Source: Streptomyces macrolidinus (GTDB taxonomy: Bacteria > Actinomycetota > Actinomycetes > Streptomycetales > Streptomycetaceae). Taken from it: a stretch of DNA of 64,000 nt. This document shows, in pieces, positions 16,898-26,900 of this stretch (position 1 is its first letter; every line of letters begins with the position of its first letter). A model generated the notes under the pieces. That model did not search any database. It was given only the letters and a program-made list of their open reading frames with translations, and had not been told where the DNA came from. The stretch covers positions 1 to 64,000 of the forward strand of contig NZ_JAMWMR010000025.1 in assembly GCF_023887685.1 (NCBI RefSeq), in the 5' to 3' direction. The position numbers were made by a program, and so were the translations under genes.

Positions 16898-17163
16898 CGT
16901 GGGACGACGGCGGCGCGGGCGGCGCTCCGGGACCTCGGCGGACGCCCGGTGGCCGCCCGCGCGTCGGCGTCCGGGGCCGCTGCTCCCCGCGCTGCCGTTG
17001 CGCGGGGGCAAAGGGGGGTGGAAGGCTGGATGTCGGTACCGGCGCGGGGAACGTCCCGGACCCGTCCGGTGCGCGGCGGCCCGGCTCGCGCCGAGCGGTC
17101 CCCGCCCCGCCGTGCCGTCCCGGACGGCGGCACCCGGTTCCGTAGCACCACCTGGAGGTACCC

Positions 17164-17634
17164 GTGGACAGCACCGACGGATGGGGAGACGACGTCTACC
17201 AGCCCGATGGATCCGAGGTGCAGGACGACGCGGGGCTGCTCGACGCCGAGGACACGCTGCTCGCCGACGGGGTCGGCGACCCGCTCGATCGGGGCTGGTC
17301 GCCTCCGGAGCGGCCGTGGGCGGTGGAGCACGAGGGCGTGACCGCGGCCGAGGGGAACCGCGGGGAGACCCTGGACCAGCGCCTCGCCGTGGAACTCCCG
17401 GACATCGCGGTTCCGGACGGCGACGGCATAGGGGACTGCCCCGACGGCGACGGCGAGCCTTGGGACAACGAGGTCGGCGCCGCCCGCTCCGGCCGTCTCG
17501 TCGCCCCCGACGAAGGGGCCCATGAGGACGAGGAGAGCGGTCTGATCGCCAGTGACGTCGGTGTGGACGGCGCGGCGGCCTCGGCCGAGGAGGCGGCCGT
17601 GCACATCGTCGACGAGGACTCGCTGTCCGGCTGA
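17164..17634 (+). CDS. DUF5709 acidic protein
   Basis: A 156-residue, strongly acidic protein (start GTG 17164 behind CTGGAGG) without membrane segments. The pattern DDVYQPDGSE, LDAEDTLLADGV, DPLDRGWSPPERPW, TLDQRLAVELPD and ESGLIASDVGVDGAAASAEE matches the actinobacterial DUF5709 family. Function unknown. It is monocistronic, next to a convergent membrane-protein gene. Confidence 0.82.
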   Translation: MDSTDGWGDDVYQPDGSEVQDDAGLLDAEDTLLADGVGDPLDRGWSPPERPWAVEHEGVTAAEGNRGETLDQRLAVELPDIAVPDGDGIGDCPDGDGEPWDNEVGAARSGRLVAPDEGAHEDEESGLIASDVGVDGAAASAEEAAVHIVDEDSLSG

Positions 17635-17689
17635 CACCGCGACTGGCTGGGCCCGCCCCTTCTTCATGGCGCGGCGGCGCCGCGCCGCG

Positions 17690-18484
17690 TCAGACGACGT
17701 TGAGCGCGACCGCGCAGCCCACCCCGCCCAGCACCATGAACACCGGCATCAGCACCTTGAGCTCGACCCAACTGCCCGCCCGGAACCGCATCGCCTTCGG
17801 CGGGCCGAGGGGGTACCAGCGCTTGCGGCCCACCGGTATCGGCCACAGGATCGGGCATCCCGAGACGGTCAGCGCGTCCCCGAGGTCGTGCATCAGGGCG
17901 CCCAGGACGATCGGCAGGCCGAGCCAGAGGTACTCCTGCCCCGGCTCGCTGAACAGCCAGGTCGAGCCATTGCCCGGTTCGTCCAGGATGCCCGCCAGGA
18001 TCCAGGCGGACGTCGCGGCCAGCAGCCACACCAGGACGTCACTGCTCGAACCGCGGGCCGCCCGCCACAGCAGTCCCTCGATGGCGAGCACCATGTGCAC
18101 GAAGAGGATGGCCAGGACCGCCCAACGGCCGCCCGTGATGGCCAGGACCGAGGCGCCCGCGCCGATCAGCACGGCCCACAGCCAGGTGTGCGTCAACGTA
18201 CGGTGACCGCCCGACCGGCGCGGGTCGCCCGCCTTCCGGGTCGCCTTGTAGACCGCGTACGACAGCTTGTCGACGATCTCGCACAGCCAGCGGGACACGG
18301 GTCCGAAGGCCGTCGAGATGGTGGCCGCCTTGTGATCCAGGTCCGGGGCCAGCGCGGCCCCCGCGCTGATCAGCGCACCGACGAGGAGGACCGGCCAGGG
18401 CATCGGATGACCCGCCGCCGCGGCGGCGGCGCCCACCCCGAGCCAGGCCGCGGCCCCCGACAGTGAGTGTGCTGGTCCCATCAT
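17690..18484 (-). CDS. YdjM/DUF457-family membrane-bound metal-dependent hydrolase-like protein
   Basis: A 264-residue membrane protein from ATG 18484. Residues LAPDLDHKAAT and HRTLTHTWLW carry the His/Asp residues of the YdjM family, between several hydrophobic helices. VLGALMHDLGDALT adds another His/Asp pair. The family is called metal-dependent hydrolase on the basis of these residues; no substrate is known. An upstream in-frame extension to 18601 exists but lacks coding character. Confidence 0.78.
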   Translation of the reverse strand: MMGPAHSLSGAAAWLGVGAAAAAAGHPMPWPVLLVGALISAGAALAPDLDHKAATISTAFGPVSRWLCEIVDKLSYAVYKATRKAGDPRRSGGHRTLTHTWLWAVLIGAGASVLAITGGRWAVLAILFVHMVLAIEGLLWRAARGSSSDVLVWLLAATSAWILAGILDEPGNGSTWLFSEPGQEYLWLGLPIVLGALMHDLGDALTVSGCPILWPIPVGRKRWYPLGPPKAMRFRAGSWVELKVLMPVFMVLGGVGCAVALNVV

Positions 18485-18621
18485 GGCCGCTTCCCGCCCC
18501 ATCCCTCTTGCAGCGCTGCCCAGTTGTCGACTCACGCTGACGCTTCCCAGGCGCCACAGCGTAGCGTTCGTGATCTTCCGACAGGCATCCGATTCCCCCA
18601 TCCGGTGCGAGGACAGGCAAG

Positions 18622-21144
18622 ATGGGGGGCGTGACCCTCATCGATCAGCTCCCGCAGACCGCAGACCCCGACGCCCTCTACGAAGCCTTCGAGTCGTGGG
18701 CGAGCGAGCGCGGCCTCACCCTGTACCCGCACCAGGAGGAGGCGCTGATCGAGGTGGTCTCGGGTGCGAACGTGATCGTGTCGACGCCCACCGGCTCCGG
18801 CAAGAGCATGATCGCCGCGGGCGCGCACTTCGCGGCGCTCGCCCGGGACGAGGTCACCTTCTACACCGCGCCGATCAAGGCGCTCGTCTCGGAGAAGTTC
18901 TTCGAGCTGTGCAAGCTCTTCGGTACCGAGAACGTCGGCATGCTCACCGGCGACGCCTCCGTCAACGCCGACGCACCGGTGATCTGCTGCACCGCCGAGG
19001 TCCTCGCGTCCATCGCGCTGCGCGACGGCAAGCAGGCGGATGTCGGCCAGGTCGTGATGGACGAGTTCCACTTCTACGCCGAGGGCGACCGGGGCTGGGC
19101 CTGGCAGATCCCGATCCTGGAGCTGCCGCAGGCCCAGTTCATCCTCATGTCGGCGACGCTCGGCGACGTCTCGATGTTCGAGAAGGACCTGACCCGCCGT
19201 ACCGGCCGCCCGACCGCGGTGGTGCGCTCGGCGACCCGGCCGGTCCCGCTCTCGTACGAGTACCGGCTCACCCCGCTCACCGAGACGCTCACCGAACTCC
19301 TCCAGACCCGGCAGGCGCCCGTCTACATCGTCCACTTCACCCAGGCGCAGGCCGTGGAGCGGGCGCAGGCGCTGATGAGCATCAACATGTGCTCGCGCGA
19401 GGAGAAGGACGAGATCGCCAAGCTGATCGGCAGCTTCCGCTTCACCACCAAGTTCGGCCAGAACCTCTCCCGTTACGTACGCCACGGCATCGGCGTCCAC
19501 CACGCGGGCATGCTGCCCAAGTACCGCCGTCTGGTGGAGAAGCTGGCCCAGGCCGGTCTGCTGAAGGTCATCTGCGGCACGGACACTCTCGGCGTCGGCG
19601 TCAACGTCCCCATCCGCACGGTGCTGTTCACGGCGCTGACCAAGTACGACGGCAGCAGGGTGCGCACCCTGCGCGCCCGTGAGTTCCACCAGATCGCCGG
19701 CCGGGCCGGGCGGGCCGGCTTCGACACGGCGGGTCTCGTCGTGGCGCAGGCGCCCGAGCACGTCATCGAGAACGAGAAGGCGCTCGCCAAGGCCGGTGAC
19801 GATCCGAAGAAGCGCCGCAAGGTGGTGCGCAAGAAGGCACCGGAGGGCTTCGTCGGATGGACGGAGAACACCTTCGAGAAGCTGATCGCCGCCGACCCCG
19901 AGCCGCTCACCTCCCGGTTCCGGGTCACCCACACGATGCTGCTGTCGGTGATCGCCCGGCCGGGCAACGCCTTCGACGCCATGCGCCATCTGCTCGAGGA
20001 CAACCACGAGCCGCGCAAGCAGCAGGTGCGGCACATCCGGCGCGCGATCGCGATCTACCGCTCGCTGCTGGACGGCGGGATCGTCGAGAAGCTGGACACG
20101 CCCGACGCCACCGGCCGTATCGCCCGCCTCACCGTCGATCTCCAGCAGGACTTCGCGCTCAACCAGCCGCTGTCGACCTTCGCGCTGGCCGCCTTCGAAC
20201 TCCTCGACCCGGAGTCCCCGTCCTACGCCCTCGACATGGTCTCGGTCATCGAGTCCACGCTGGACGACCCGCGGCAGATCCTGGTCGCCCAGCAGAACAA
20301 GGCGCGCGGCGAGGCCGTGGCGGCGATGAAGGCGGACGGCGTCGAGTACGAGGAGCGCATGGAGCGCCTCCAGGACGTGACGTACCCCAAGCCGCTGGAG
20401 GAGCTGCTCTTCCACGCGTACAACACCTACCGCAAGAGCCACCCCTGGGTCGGCGACCATCCGCTGTCGCCGAAGTCGGTCATCCGCGACATGTACGAAC
20501 GGGCGCTGTCCTTCACGGAGTTCGTGTCCTTCTACGAACTGGCCCGCACCGAGGGCATCGTGCTGCGCTACCTGGCCGGCGCCTACAAGGCCCTGGAGCA
20601 CACCGTCCCGGACGACCTGAAGTCGGACGACCTGGAGGATCTGATCGCCTGGCTCGGTGAGATGGTGCGTCAGGTCGACTCCAGCCTGCTGGACGAATGG
20701 GAGCAGTTGGCCAACCCGGCGGAGATGACGGCCGAGGAGGCCCAGGAGAAGGCGGACGAGGTCAAGCCGGTCACGGCGAACGCGCGCGCCTTCCGCGTCC
20801 TGGTCCGCAACGCCATGTTCCGCCGGGTGGAGCTCGCCGCTCTCGACGCGGTCGACGAACTCGGCGAGTTGGACGCCGAGTCCGGCTGGGACGCCGAGGC
20901 GTGGGGCGCGGCCATGGACAAGTACTGGGACGAGTACGAGGACCTCGGCACCGGCCCCGACGCCCGCGGCCCGAAGCTCCTGATGATCGAGGAGGAGCCG
21001 GAGAACGGGCTGTGGCGCGTCCGGCAGACCTTCGCCGACCCGAACGGCGACCACGACTGGGGCATCAGCGCCGAGATCGATCTCACCGCCTCCGACGCCG
21101 AGGGCCGCGCCGTCGTCCGGGTCACCGACGTCGGGCAGCTCTGA
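18622..21144 (+). CDS. Ski2-like DEAD/DEAH-box RNA helicase with DUF3516 C-terminus
   Basis: An 840-residue superfamily 2 helicase. Motif I is TPTGSGKS (about 55), motif Ia APIKALVSEK, motif II MDEFHFY (DEFH rather than DEVH), motif III SATLGD, then GVHHAGMLPKYRR, motif V GTDTLGVGVN and motif VI QIAGRAGRAG. The C-terminal half (from about residue 400) matches the DUF3516 helical region of actinobacterial helicases. It probably unwinds structured RNA in turnover or ribosome maintenance. The thioesterase gene follows 37 bp downstream and may be co-transcribed. Confidence 0.9.
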   Translation: MGGVTLIDQLPQTADPDALYEAFESWASERGLTLYPHQEEALIEVVSGANVIVSTPTGSGKSMIAAGAHFAALARDEVTFYTAPIKALVSEKFFELCKLFGTENVGMLTGDASVNADAPVICCTAEVLASIALRDGKQADVGQVVMDEFHFYAEGDRGWAWQIPILELPQAQFILMSATLGDVSMFEKDLTRRTGRPTAVVRSATRPVPLSYEYRLTPLTETLTELLQTRQAPVYIVHFTQAQAVERAQALMSINMCSREEKDEIAKLIGSFRFTTKFGQNLSRYVRHGIGVHHAGMLPKYRRLVEKLAQAGLLKVICGTDTLGVGVNVPIRTVLFTALTKYDGSRVRTLRAREFHQIAGRAGRAGFDTAGLVVAQAPEHVIENEKALAKAGDDPKKRRKVVRKKAPEGFVGWTENTFEKLIAADPEPLTSRFRVTHTMLLSVIARPGNAFDAMRHLLEDNHEPRKQQVRHIRRAIAIYRSLLDGGIVEKLDTPDATGRIARLTVDLQQDFALNQPLSTFALAAFELLDPESPSYALDMVSVIESTLDDPRQILVAQQNKARGEAVAAMKADGVEYEERMERLQDVTYPKPLEELLFHAYNTYRKSHPWVGDHPLSPKSVIRDMYERALSFTEFVSFYELARTEGIVLRYLAGAYKALEHTVPDDLKSDDLEDLIAWLGEMVRQVDSSLLDEWEQLANPAEMTAEEAQEKADEVKPVTANARAFRVLVRNAMFRRVELAALDAVDELGELDAESGWDAEAWGAAMDKYWDEYEDLGTGPDARGPKLLMIEEEPENGLWRVRQTFADPNGDHDWGISAEIDLTASDAEGRAVVRVTDVGQL

Positions 21145-21181
21145 GGTGTCGGCCGGCTCCGAGTCCAGGAGAACTTCACCC

Positions 21182-22051
21182 ATGACGAACCCCGCCGAAC
21201 GGCTCGTCGACCTGCTCGACCTGGAGCAGCTCGAGGTCGACATCTTCCGTGGCCGCAGCCCCCAGGAGTCCCTGCAACGGGTCTTCGGGGGTCAGGTGGC
21301 CGGCCAGGCGCTGGTCGCCGCCGGCCGCACCACGGACGGCGAACGGCCGGTGCACTCGCTGCACTCGTACTTCCTGCGTCCGGGGATACCGGGTGTGCCC
21401 ATCGTGTACCAGGTCGAACGGGTGCGTGACGGCAGGTCGTTCACGACCCGCCAGGTCACGGCCGTGCAGCAGGGCCGCACGATCTTCACCCTGACCGCGT
21501 CCTTCCACAAGCCCGAAGTGGCGAGCTTCGAGCACCAGTTGCCGCCGGTACGCGAGGTGCCGCCGCCGGAGTCGCTGCCGACGGTGGCGCAAGAGGTCAG
21601 GGAGCATCTCGGCGCCCTGCCCGAGACGCTGGAGCGGATGGCCCGGCGGCAGCCCTTCGACATCCGCTATGTGGACCGGTTGCGCTGGAGCGCCGAGGAG
21701 ACGAAGGACGCCGAGCCGCGCAGCGCGGTGTGGATGCGGGCGGTCGGCCCGCTGGGGGACGACCCGCTCGTCCACACCTGCGCGCTCACCTACGCGAGCG
21801 ACATGACGCTCCTGGACGCCGTCCGTATCCCGGTCGAGCCGCTGTGGGGACCGCGCGGCTTCGACATGGCCTCGCTGGACCATGCCATGTGGTTCCACCG
21901 GCCGTTCCGCGCGGACGAGTGGTTCCTGTACGACCAGGAGTCACCGATCGCGGTGGGCGGCCGGGGCCTGGCCCGGGGGCGTATCTACGACACCGAAGGG
22001 CGTCTGCTCGTCTCGGTCGTCCAGGAGGGGCTGTTCCGCAAGCTGGGCTGA
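21182..22051 (+). CDS. tesB: Acyl-CoA thioesterase II
   Basis: A 289-residue double-hotdog thioesterase, from ATG 21182 with CAGGAG upstream. Signatures are FGGQVAGQALVAAGRT, VHSLHSYFLRPG and YQVERVRDGRSFTTRQVTAVQ. The C-terminal hotdog has LDHAMWFHRPFRADEWFLYD and ARGRIYDTEGRLLVSVVQEG. It hydrolyses medium- and long-chain acyl-CoA to free fatty acid. It is transcribed with the helicase gene and lies opposite the lipopeptide cluster, so a role in supplying free acid to the FAAL is possible but unsupported. Confidence 0.9.
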   Translation: MTNPAERLVDLLDLEQLEVDIFRGRSPQESLQRVFGGQVAGQALVAAGRTTDGERPVHSLHSYFLRPGIPGVPIVYQVERVRDGRSFTTRQVTAVQQGRTIFTLTASFHKPEVASFEHQLPPVREVPPPESLPTVAQEVREHLGALPETLERMARRQPFDIRYVDRLRWSAEETKDAEPRSAVWMRAVGPLGDDPLVHTCALTYASDMTLLDAVRIPVEPLWGPRGFDMASLDHAMWFHRPFRADEWFLYDQESPIAVGGRGLARGRIYDTEGRLLVSVVQEGLFRKLG

Positions 22052-22059
22052 CCTCGCTG

Positions 22060-22098
22060 GTGACCTGAGTCGGAGATTCTTGGGCCGGCTCAGGTCAC
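22060..22098. terminator. Bidirectional hairpin between convergent tesB and tetR genes
   Basis: Arms 22060-22073 (GTGACCTGAGTCGG) and 22085-22098 (CCGGCTCAGGTCAC) pair over 14 bp with one G-U, around an 11-nt loop. The second arm touches the tetR stop. It likely ends transcription from both sides. Confidence 0.65.
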
Positions 22099-23030
22099 TA
22101 GGACGTGAGGGGTGGTTCCTCTGCTCGGAACGGTCGTTGCAAGGTGCCCTTGCGGCGGGTGCGCCGTTGCTGTGGTGGAGGTGTGAGCGTGGTGCGGAGG
22201 GCCTCGATGCGTTCCTCGTCGAAGTGGACGTCGGGGTCGGCCTCGACGAACGTCATGGCGATACCGGCGAGCGCGAGGGCGAGCTGTGTCCAGTCGGCGG
22301 GTGCGGGCGCGCCGAACGGGTCGGTGTGGACGGTGTGGGTGGCCAGTTCGGGGCTGGCCGGCGCCATGATGACCATGCCACGGGTGGCGGCGGTGGTGAG
22401 CCGGGCGACATCGGCGAACGTGACCCGCAGTTCGGGGCGGAGACGGCAGCCCAGCAGCCGGGTGGTCCGCTCGTAGGCGGCGGCCAGCCCCGCGGTCATG
22501 TCGGCCTCGGCCTCGCGCAGGGAGGCCTGGATCTCGGTCCGCAAGTCGCTGTCGGCCAGGCTCAGGAAGGTGGCCTGCAGGGCGAGGTAGGTGCGCCACT
22601 CCGGGGAGTCGGAGAAGATCTGGAGCTCCTTGAGAGCCCCCTGGCGCAGCACCTCCGCCACCAGGGCGGTCCGCAGTCCGGGCTGTGCCACCCAGTCCAG
22701 CCGGTCGAGGATGACCTGGCGGACCGCCTCGGCCGTCTCCGGATCGGACACGCTGATGGCGGGCCCCGCGCCCCTGGCCAGTTCCTTCAGGAGGTCGCTG
22801 AAGAACAGGTCCTTGTAGGGCCAGCGGCGGTAGGCGGCGCTCCGGGCGACGCCTGCGTGGCGGATGACGTCCTCGAAGCTGATGTGGTCGAGGCCCACGG
22901 TCAGGCCGGAGCTGTTGATCATGCTCATCGCGGCCTGGAGCATGCGCTGCTCGGTCTCCTCGTCGGACAGTCTGCGCCGTCGACGAGACAGCCCGGACCC
23001 CATGGATGACACATCGGCCACGTCGTTCAC
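22098..23030 (-). CDS. TetR-family transcriptional regulator
   Basis: A 310-residue regulator, long for the family. The N-terminal HTH is at residues about 25-75 (GLDHISFEDVIRHAGVARSAAYRRWPYKDLFFSDLL). A helical ligand-binding region follows, with a C-terminal basic tail (PPPQQRRTRRKG). It lies directly downstream of the biosynthetic operon, separated by a promoter region with palindromes. Whether it controls the cluster is open. ATG 23003 (MGSGLSRR) is an alternative start. Confidence 0.82.
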   Translation of the reverse strand: MNDVADVSSMGSGLSRRRRRLSDEETEQRMLQAAMSMINSSGLTVGLDHISFEDVIRHAGVARSAAYRRWPYKDLFFSDLLKELARGAGPAISVSDPETAEAVRQVILDRLDWVAQPGLRTALVAEVLRQGALKELQIFSDSPEWRTYLALQATFLSLADSDLRTEIQASLREAEADMTAGLAAAYERTTRLLGCRLRPELRVTFADVARLTTAATRGMVIMAPASPELATHTVHTDPFGAPAPADWTQLALALAGIAMTFVEADPDVHFDEERIEALRTTLTPPPQQRRTRRKGTLQRPFRAEEPPLTS

Positions 23031-23067
23031 CCCTCACGGTAACCACGGTCTGCAGAACGCTGCGCCG

Positions 23068-23147
23068 GTTCGACGGGCGAACGTCGACACCGCGCAAGCG
23101 CGGACGCTTGGTAGCCCCTTGATGCCGACTCTTGTGATGCCGACTCT
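23068..23147. promoter_or_regulatory. tetR upstream region with two palindromes and a direct repeat
   Basis: GTTCGACGGGCGAAC (23068-23082; 5-bp arms, N5) and CCGCGCAAGCGCGG (23090-23103; 6-bp arms, N2) lie 38-73 bp upstream of the tetR start. GATGCCGACTCT occurs twice, at 23121-23132 and 23136-23147. The palindromes are candidate operators for autoregulation. The second could also serve as a terminator stem for the operon ending at 23175. Confidence 0.4.
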
Positions 23148-23174
23148 CGAACCCAGGATTCTAAACACAGAGTC

Positions 23175-23930
23175 TCAACTCTCCACGACGGAAGGGATCA
23201 GCGGTGTGAGGTGGGCGACGACGAGCCGTACGACCTCGGCGGCCATTCCCTGGACGAAGAAGTGATCGCCGGGCAGCAGACGAAGGCGTGAGCTGGTCGA
23301 CTGCCCGCGCCATCCCTCCAGTTCCGAGGGCCGTACCGTACGGTCGTGGATCCCGCCGAGCACCGTGAGCGGCACGTCGAGCGGTGGTTCCTCGTGGTAC
23401 TCGTACGTCTCCAGGATCGCGAAGTCGGCGCGGAGCACGGGCAGGACCAGCTCCATGAGCTCGTCGTTGTCCAGGATCTCGCGCGGCGTTCCGTTGAACG
23501 CGAGCAGCCGGGCCTTCAACTCGGCGTCGGAGGCGTTGTGCAGCACCGGCTCATGGCGCCGGGCGGGGGCCGCGGAAGCCGATACGAACAGGTGGCAGGG
23601 CACGGGCCACCCGCGGCGGCGCAGCAGCCGTGCCAGCTCGAACGCCACCAGTCCGCCCAGACTGTGCCCGAAGAGCGCGAAGGGCCGGTCGAGCAGCGGC
23701 TCCAGCGCATCGGCCAGCGCATGGACCAGCGGCGGCAGGCGGGAGAAGGGCTGCTCGCCGATGCGCCAGCCGTGGCCGGGCAGTTCGACCGGGCAGACCT
23801 CCACATCGCTCGGTACGAGCTGACCCCATGTGCGGTACAGCGCGGCCGACCCGCCGGCGTACGGCAGACACACCAGGCGGGTTGCCGCGGCCGGCCGGGG
23901 CCGCGGCACCCGGAACCACTGCTCCGTCAC
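23175..23930 (-). CDS. Type II thioesterase of the lipopeptide cluster
   Basis: A 251-residue alpha/beta hydrolase of the external (type II) NRPS/PKS thioesterase family. LVCLPYAGGSA, VELPGHGWR, the nucleophile elbow LFGHSLGGLVAFELA, and the late catalytic Asp and His (GGIHDRTV and LLPGDHFFV) are all present. Such enzymes remove wrong or stalled acyl groups from carrier proteins. GTG 23930 overlaps the stop of the last NRPS gene by 4 bp, so it is the final gene of the operon. As the assembly line has no integral TE, a part in product release cannot be excluded. Confidence 0.9.
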   Translation of the reverse strand: MTEQWFRVPRPRPAAATRLVCLPYAGGSAALYRTWGQLVPSDVEVCPVELPGHGWRIGEQPFSRLPPLVHALADALEPLLDRPFALFGHSLGGLVAFELARLLRRRGWPVPCHLFVSASAAPARRHEPVLHNASDAELKARLLAFNGTPREILDNDELMELVLPVLRADFAILETYEYHEEPPLDVPLTVLGGIHDRTVRPSELEGWRGQSTSSRLRLLPGDHFFVQGMAAEVVRLVVAHLTPLIPSVVES

Positions 23931-26900
23931 TCTTCGCTTCCCTCCGCGCCGGTACCGCTCGCGGTGGCGGGCATCTCGTCCTCCCGCAGGAGCCGGCACA
24001 ACTCCTCGATCCGGCGGTCGGGTTCGGCCACCACCGTCTCGAGGAGTCGGCTCCACTGGCGGGTCACCCGGCCGACCAGCCGTGGATCGACGCGTTCGAC
24101 GGCGTGCAGCCAGATTCCGCGCAGCGCACCCGCGTCCTCGAGCATGATGAGGCTGAGATCCACCACCGCCGGTTCCATCCCCGGCGGCACGTGCACGAAT
24201 CCCTGGTCGGCGGCGAGCGGCTCCAGCCGGACGTCACGCAGCATCGCGGTGGGCAGTGGTGCGTTGAGCAGGTTGAACCCCAGACGGACCCGTTCGCACT
24301 GCGGCGCGAACTCGCGGCGCAAGGGCTGCAGCGGCACGCTCTGGTGGGCGTACGCCTCGATGATCCGCTCCCGGACACGGGCGACCAGTTCGCGGAAGCT
24401 GGGGTCCCCGCCGAGATCCGCGCGCAGCACCAACGGGTTCACGAAGAAGCCGATGAGCTGCTCGGTCTCCGGCCGGTCCCGGCCCGCGGTGGGGAAGTCG
24501 ACGGCGAGGTCCCGGCTCCCGGTGCAGGCGGCGAGCTGGGCACCGAAGGCGGCCAGGAGCACCATGAAGAGGGTCGCGCCCTCGCGCTGGGCGAACTCCC
24601 GCAGCGCGGCGGTCAGTTCCGGGGACAGCTCGAAGGCGTGGCCCGAGGCAGCCGCCGCCGCCTCGTCCGGGAGCCGGACGTCGTTCAGCCGTGGCGGCGG
24701 CGGAAGTTCCGCGAGGGTGCGCCGCCAGTACGCAGTGTCCGTGTCCAGCGCACCGCTCTCGAACGCCTGGCGCTGCCAGGCCGCGAAGTCGGCGAACTGG
24801 AGCGGAAGGTCCGGCAACGTCGGCTCCCGCCCCTCGGCGAGGGCCTCGTAGGCGCCGACCAGGTCCTGCAGCAGCACCCCGTACGACCAGTTGTCGGTGA
24901 CGGCGTGGTGGACCGTGAGCACCAGGATCCGCTCCTCGTCGCCGAAGGTGAGCAGCCGCCCCCGTACCAACGGGCCCTCCGCCAGGCGGAACGGCCGGCT
25001 GCTCTCCTCCTCGAGGACGGCGCGGATCGCCTGGCCCGGATCCCCGGGCGCGGTGCCCTCCAGCCGGGACCGGGTCAGCGGCCAGGTACCGGTGGCCTCG
25101 ACGACCTGTGCCGGCCTCCCCGACCGGGTGACCAGGCGAGTGCGCAGCGCTTCGTGCCGCCGCACCACGTGGTCGAAGGCGCGCGCCAGGGCGTCCTCGT
25201 CGAGCCGTCCGCGCAGCCGCGCGGCGGTCACCACGTTGTGAGCGGGGCTCTCGGGGCCGACCGGGTGGTCGACGCAGAGCCATTCCTGCGCGTACGAGAG
25301 CGGGAGGTCCTCGCCGCGGTCGGCCGCCGGGACGGGCAGGAGCGCCGGGCCGTCGTCCTCCGTGTCGCTCTCCGCGTCGGTGTCCGCCAGCCACGCGGCC
25401 AGCGTCGCGACGGTCGGATACGCGAAGAGGTCGCGCAGGGACACCTCCCGTCCCAGCCGGGTCCGGATCCGGGAGACCGCCTGAGTCGCGAGCAGTGAGT
25501 GGCCGCCCGATGCGAAGAAGTCGTCATGGATGCTCACCGCGTCCAGGTGCAGGAGCTGTTCCCAGATCTCGGCGAGGTCCCGCTCCAGGTCGTCGCGCGG
25601 TGCCTCGTAGGGGGTGCGCGGATCGGAGCGGACGGCCCGGGGCTCGGGCAGCGCCTTGCGGTCCACCTTGTCATTGGGGGTGCGGGGCAGCGCGTCGAGG
25701 AACACGAACGCGGAGGGGAGCATGTACGCGGGCAGCTTCTCGCCCAGCGCGGCACGCAGGCGCGGCTGCAGGGTGCGGGCGCGGCGCGACGCGGCACCGT
25801 TCACCCACGCGGACAGCGGCCCGGACGGCACCAAAGGCGCCTGCGGGAAGGCCCGCGCCGGGGCCACGGGGTGCCCGTCGCCGCCCAGTCGGCGCAGCAC
25901 GAGGTCGAACGCGCCGTCCGGGCCGTGCCGGGTCCAGTCCGGTTCGGCCCGGTATCCGGTCCGCTCGGCCAGGGCGGCCAGCTCCTCGGGATCGACCGCG
26001 TCCGCCGCCGCGGCGGCCAGGCGCTGCCGCAGGTCGGCGGCCGTGCCCCCGGCGGTGCCCAGCCGCTCCACCAGGTCGGCGAAGGGCCGCACCCGCGCGT
26101 TCGGCACGTCCCGGACGGCGATGACGTCCGCGGTGGCCGGGGCGAGCAGCTCCCGGAGGGCCGGGAGGGAGAGCCCGTCGGCACGCCAGTCGAGCGGGGA
26201 GAGGTCGGCGGGCGGGGCCTCCGGGTCGCTCGTGAGGATCACGTCGTACCGGAAGCGGGTCAGTTCGTTGTCGTACCGGCCGCGCTTGGGCAGGATCCGT
26301 ACCTCGGCGATGCCGGGCAGCCGGTCCCGCAACGCCAGGAAGAAGCGCGGGTCGATGACCAGTTCCTCCTCCTCGGCGGCCAGGCGCCGCACCCGCTTGC
26401 GCAAGGCGTCGGCGCTCAGGTCGGGTGCCGCCCGGTGCAGCTCGACCGAGGCGTGGAACGCCTCGAGCAGCGGAAGGCTGCGGACGTCGCCCACGATGAC
26501 CGCGCCACCCGGGGCGAGCCGGGGCAGCGCTCCCGCGATCACCCGGGCCAGGTACTCCTCGTCGGGGAAGTACTGCACCACCGAGTTGAGCAGGACGACG
26601 TCGAACTGCTGGTCCGGCAGCAGGTCGAGGCGGTCCGCCGCGCATTCGTGCAGTTGCACGTCGCCGGGGAAGCGATCGGGGTCGGCAGCCGCCCGCCGCA
26701 GCCGCGCCAGCGCCACGGCCGAGAAGTCGGTGCCCCAGTAGCGCTTGCAGTGCGGCGCGACCGCGTGCAGGACGAGGCCGGTGCCGCAGCCCACGTCCAG
26801 CACCGACTGCGGCGCGCGGCTGAGCACGCGCTCGGCGGTGCGGTCGACCCAGTCGCGCATCTCCTCGGCGGGGATGGGCTCGTCGGTGTAGCTGCTCGTC

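Noticed and set aside
23104..23174. GGGTTCGAGAG on the minus strand considered as a tRNA T-arm
   Set aside because: No cloverleaf or acceptor stem could be built around it.
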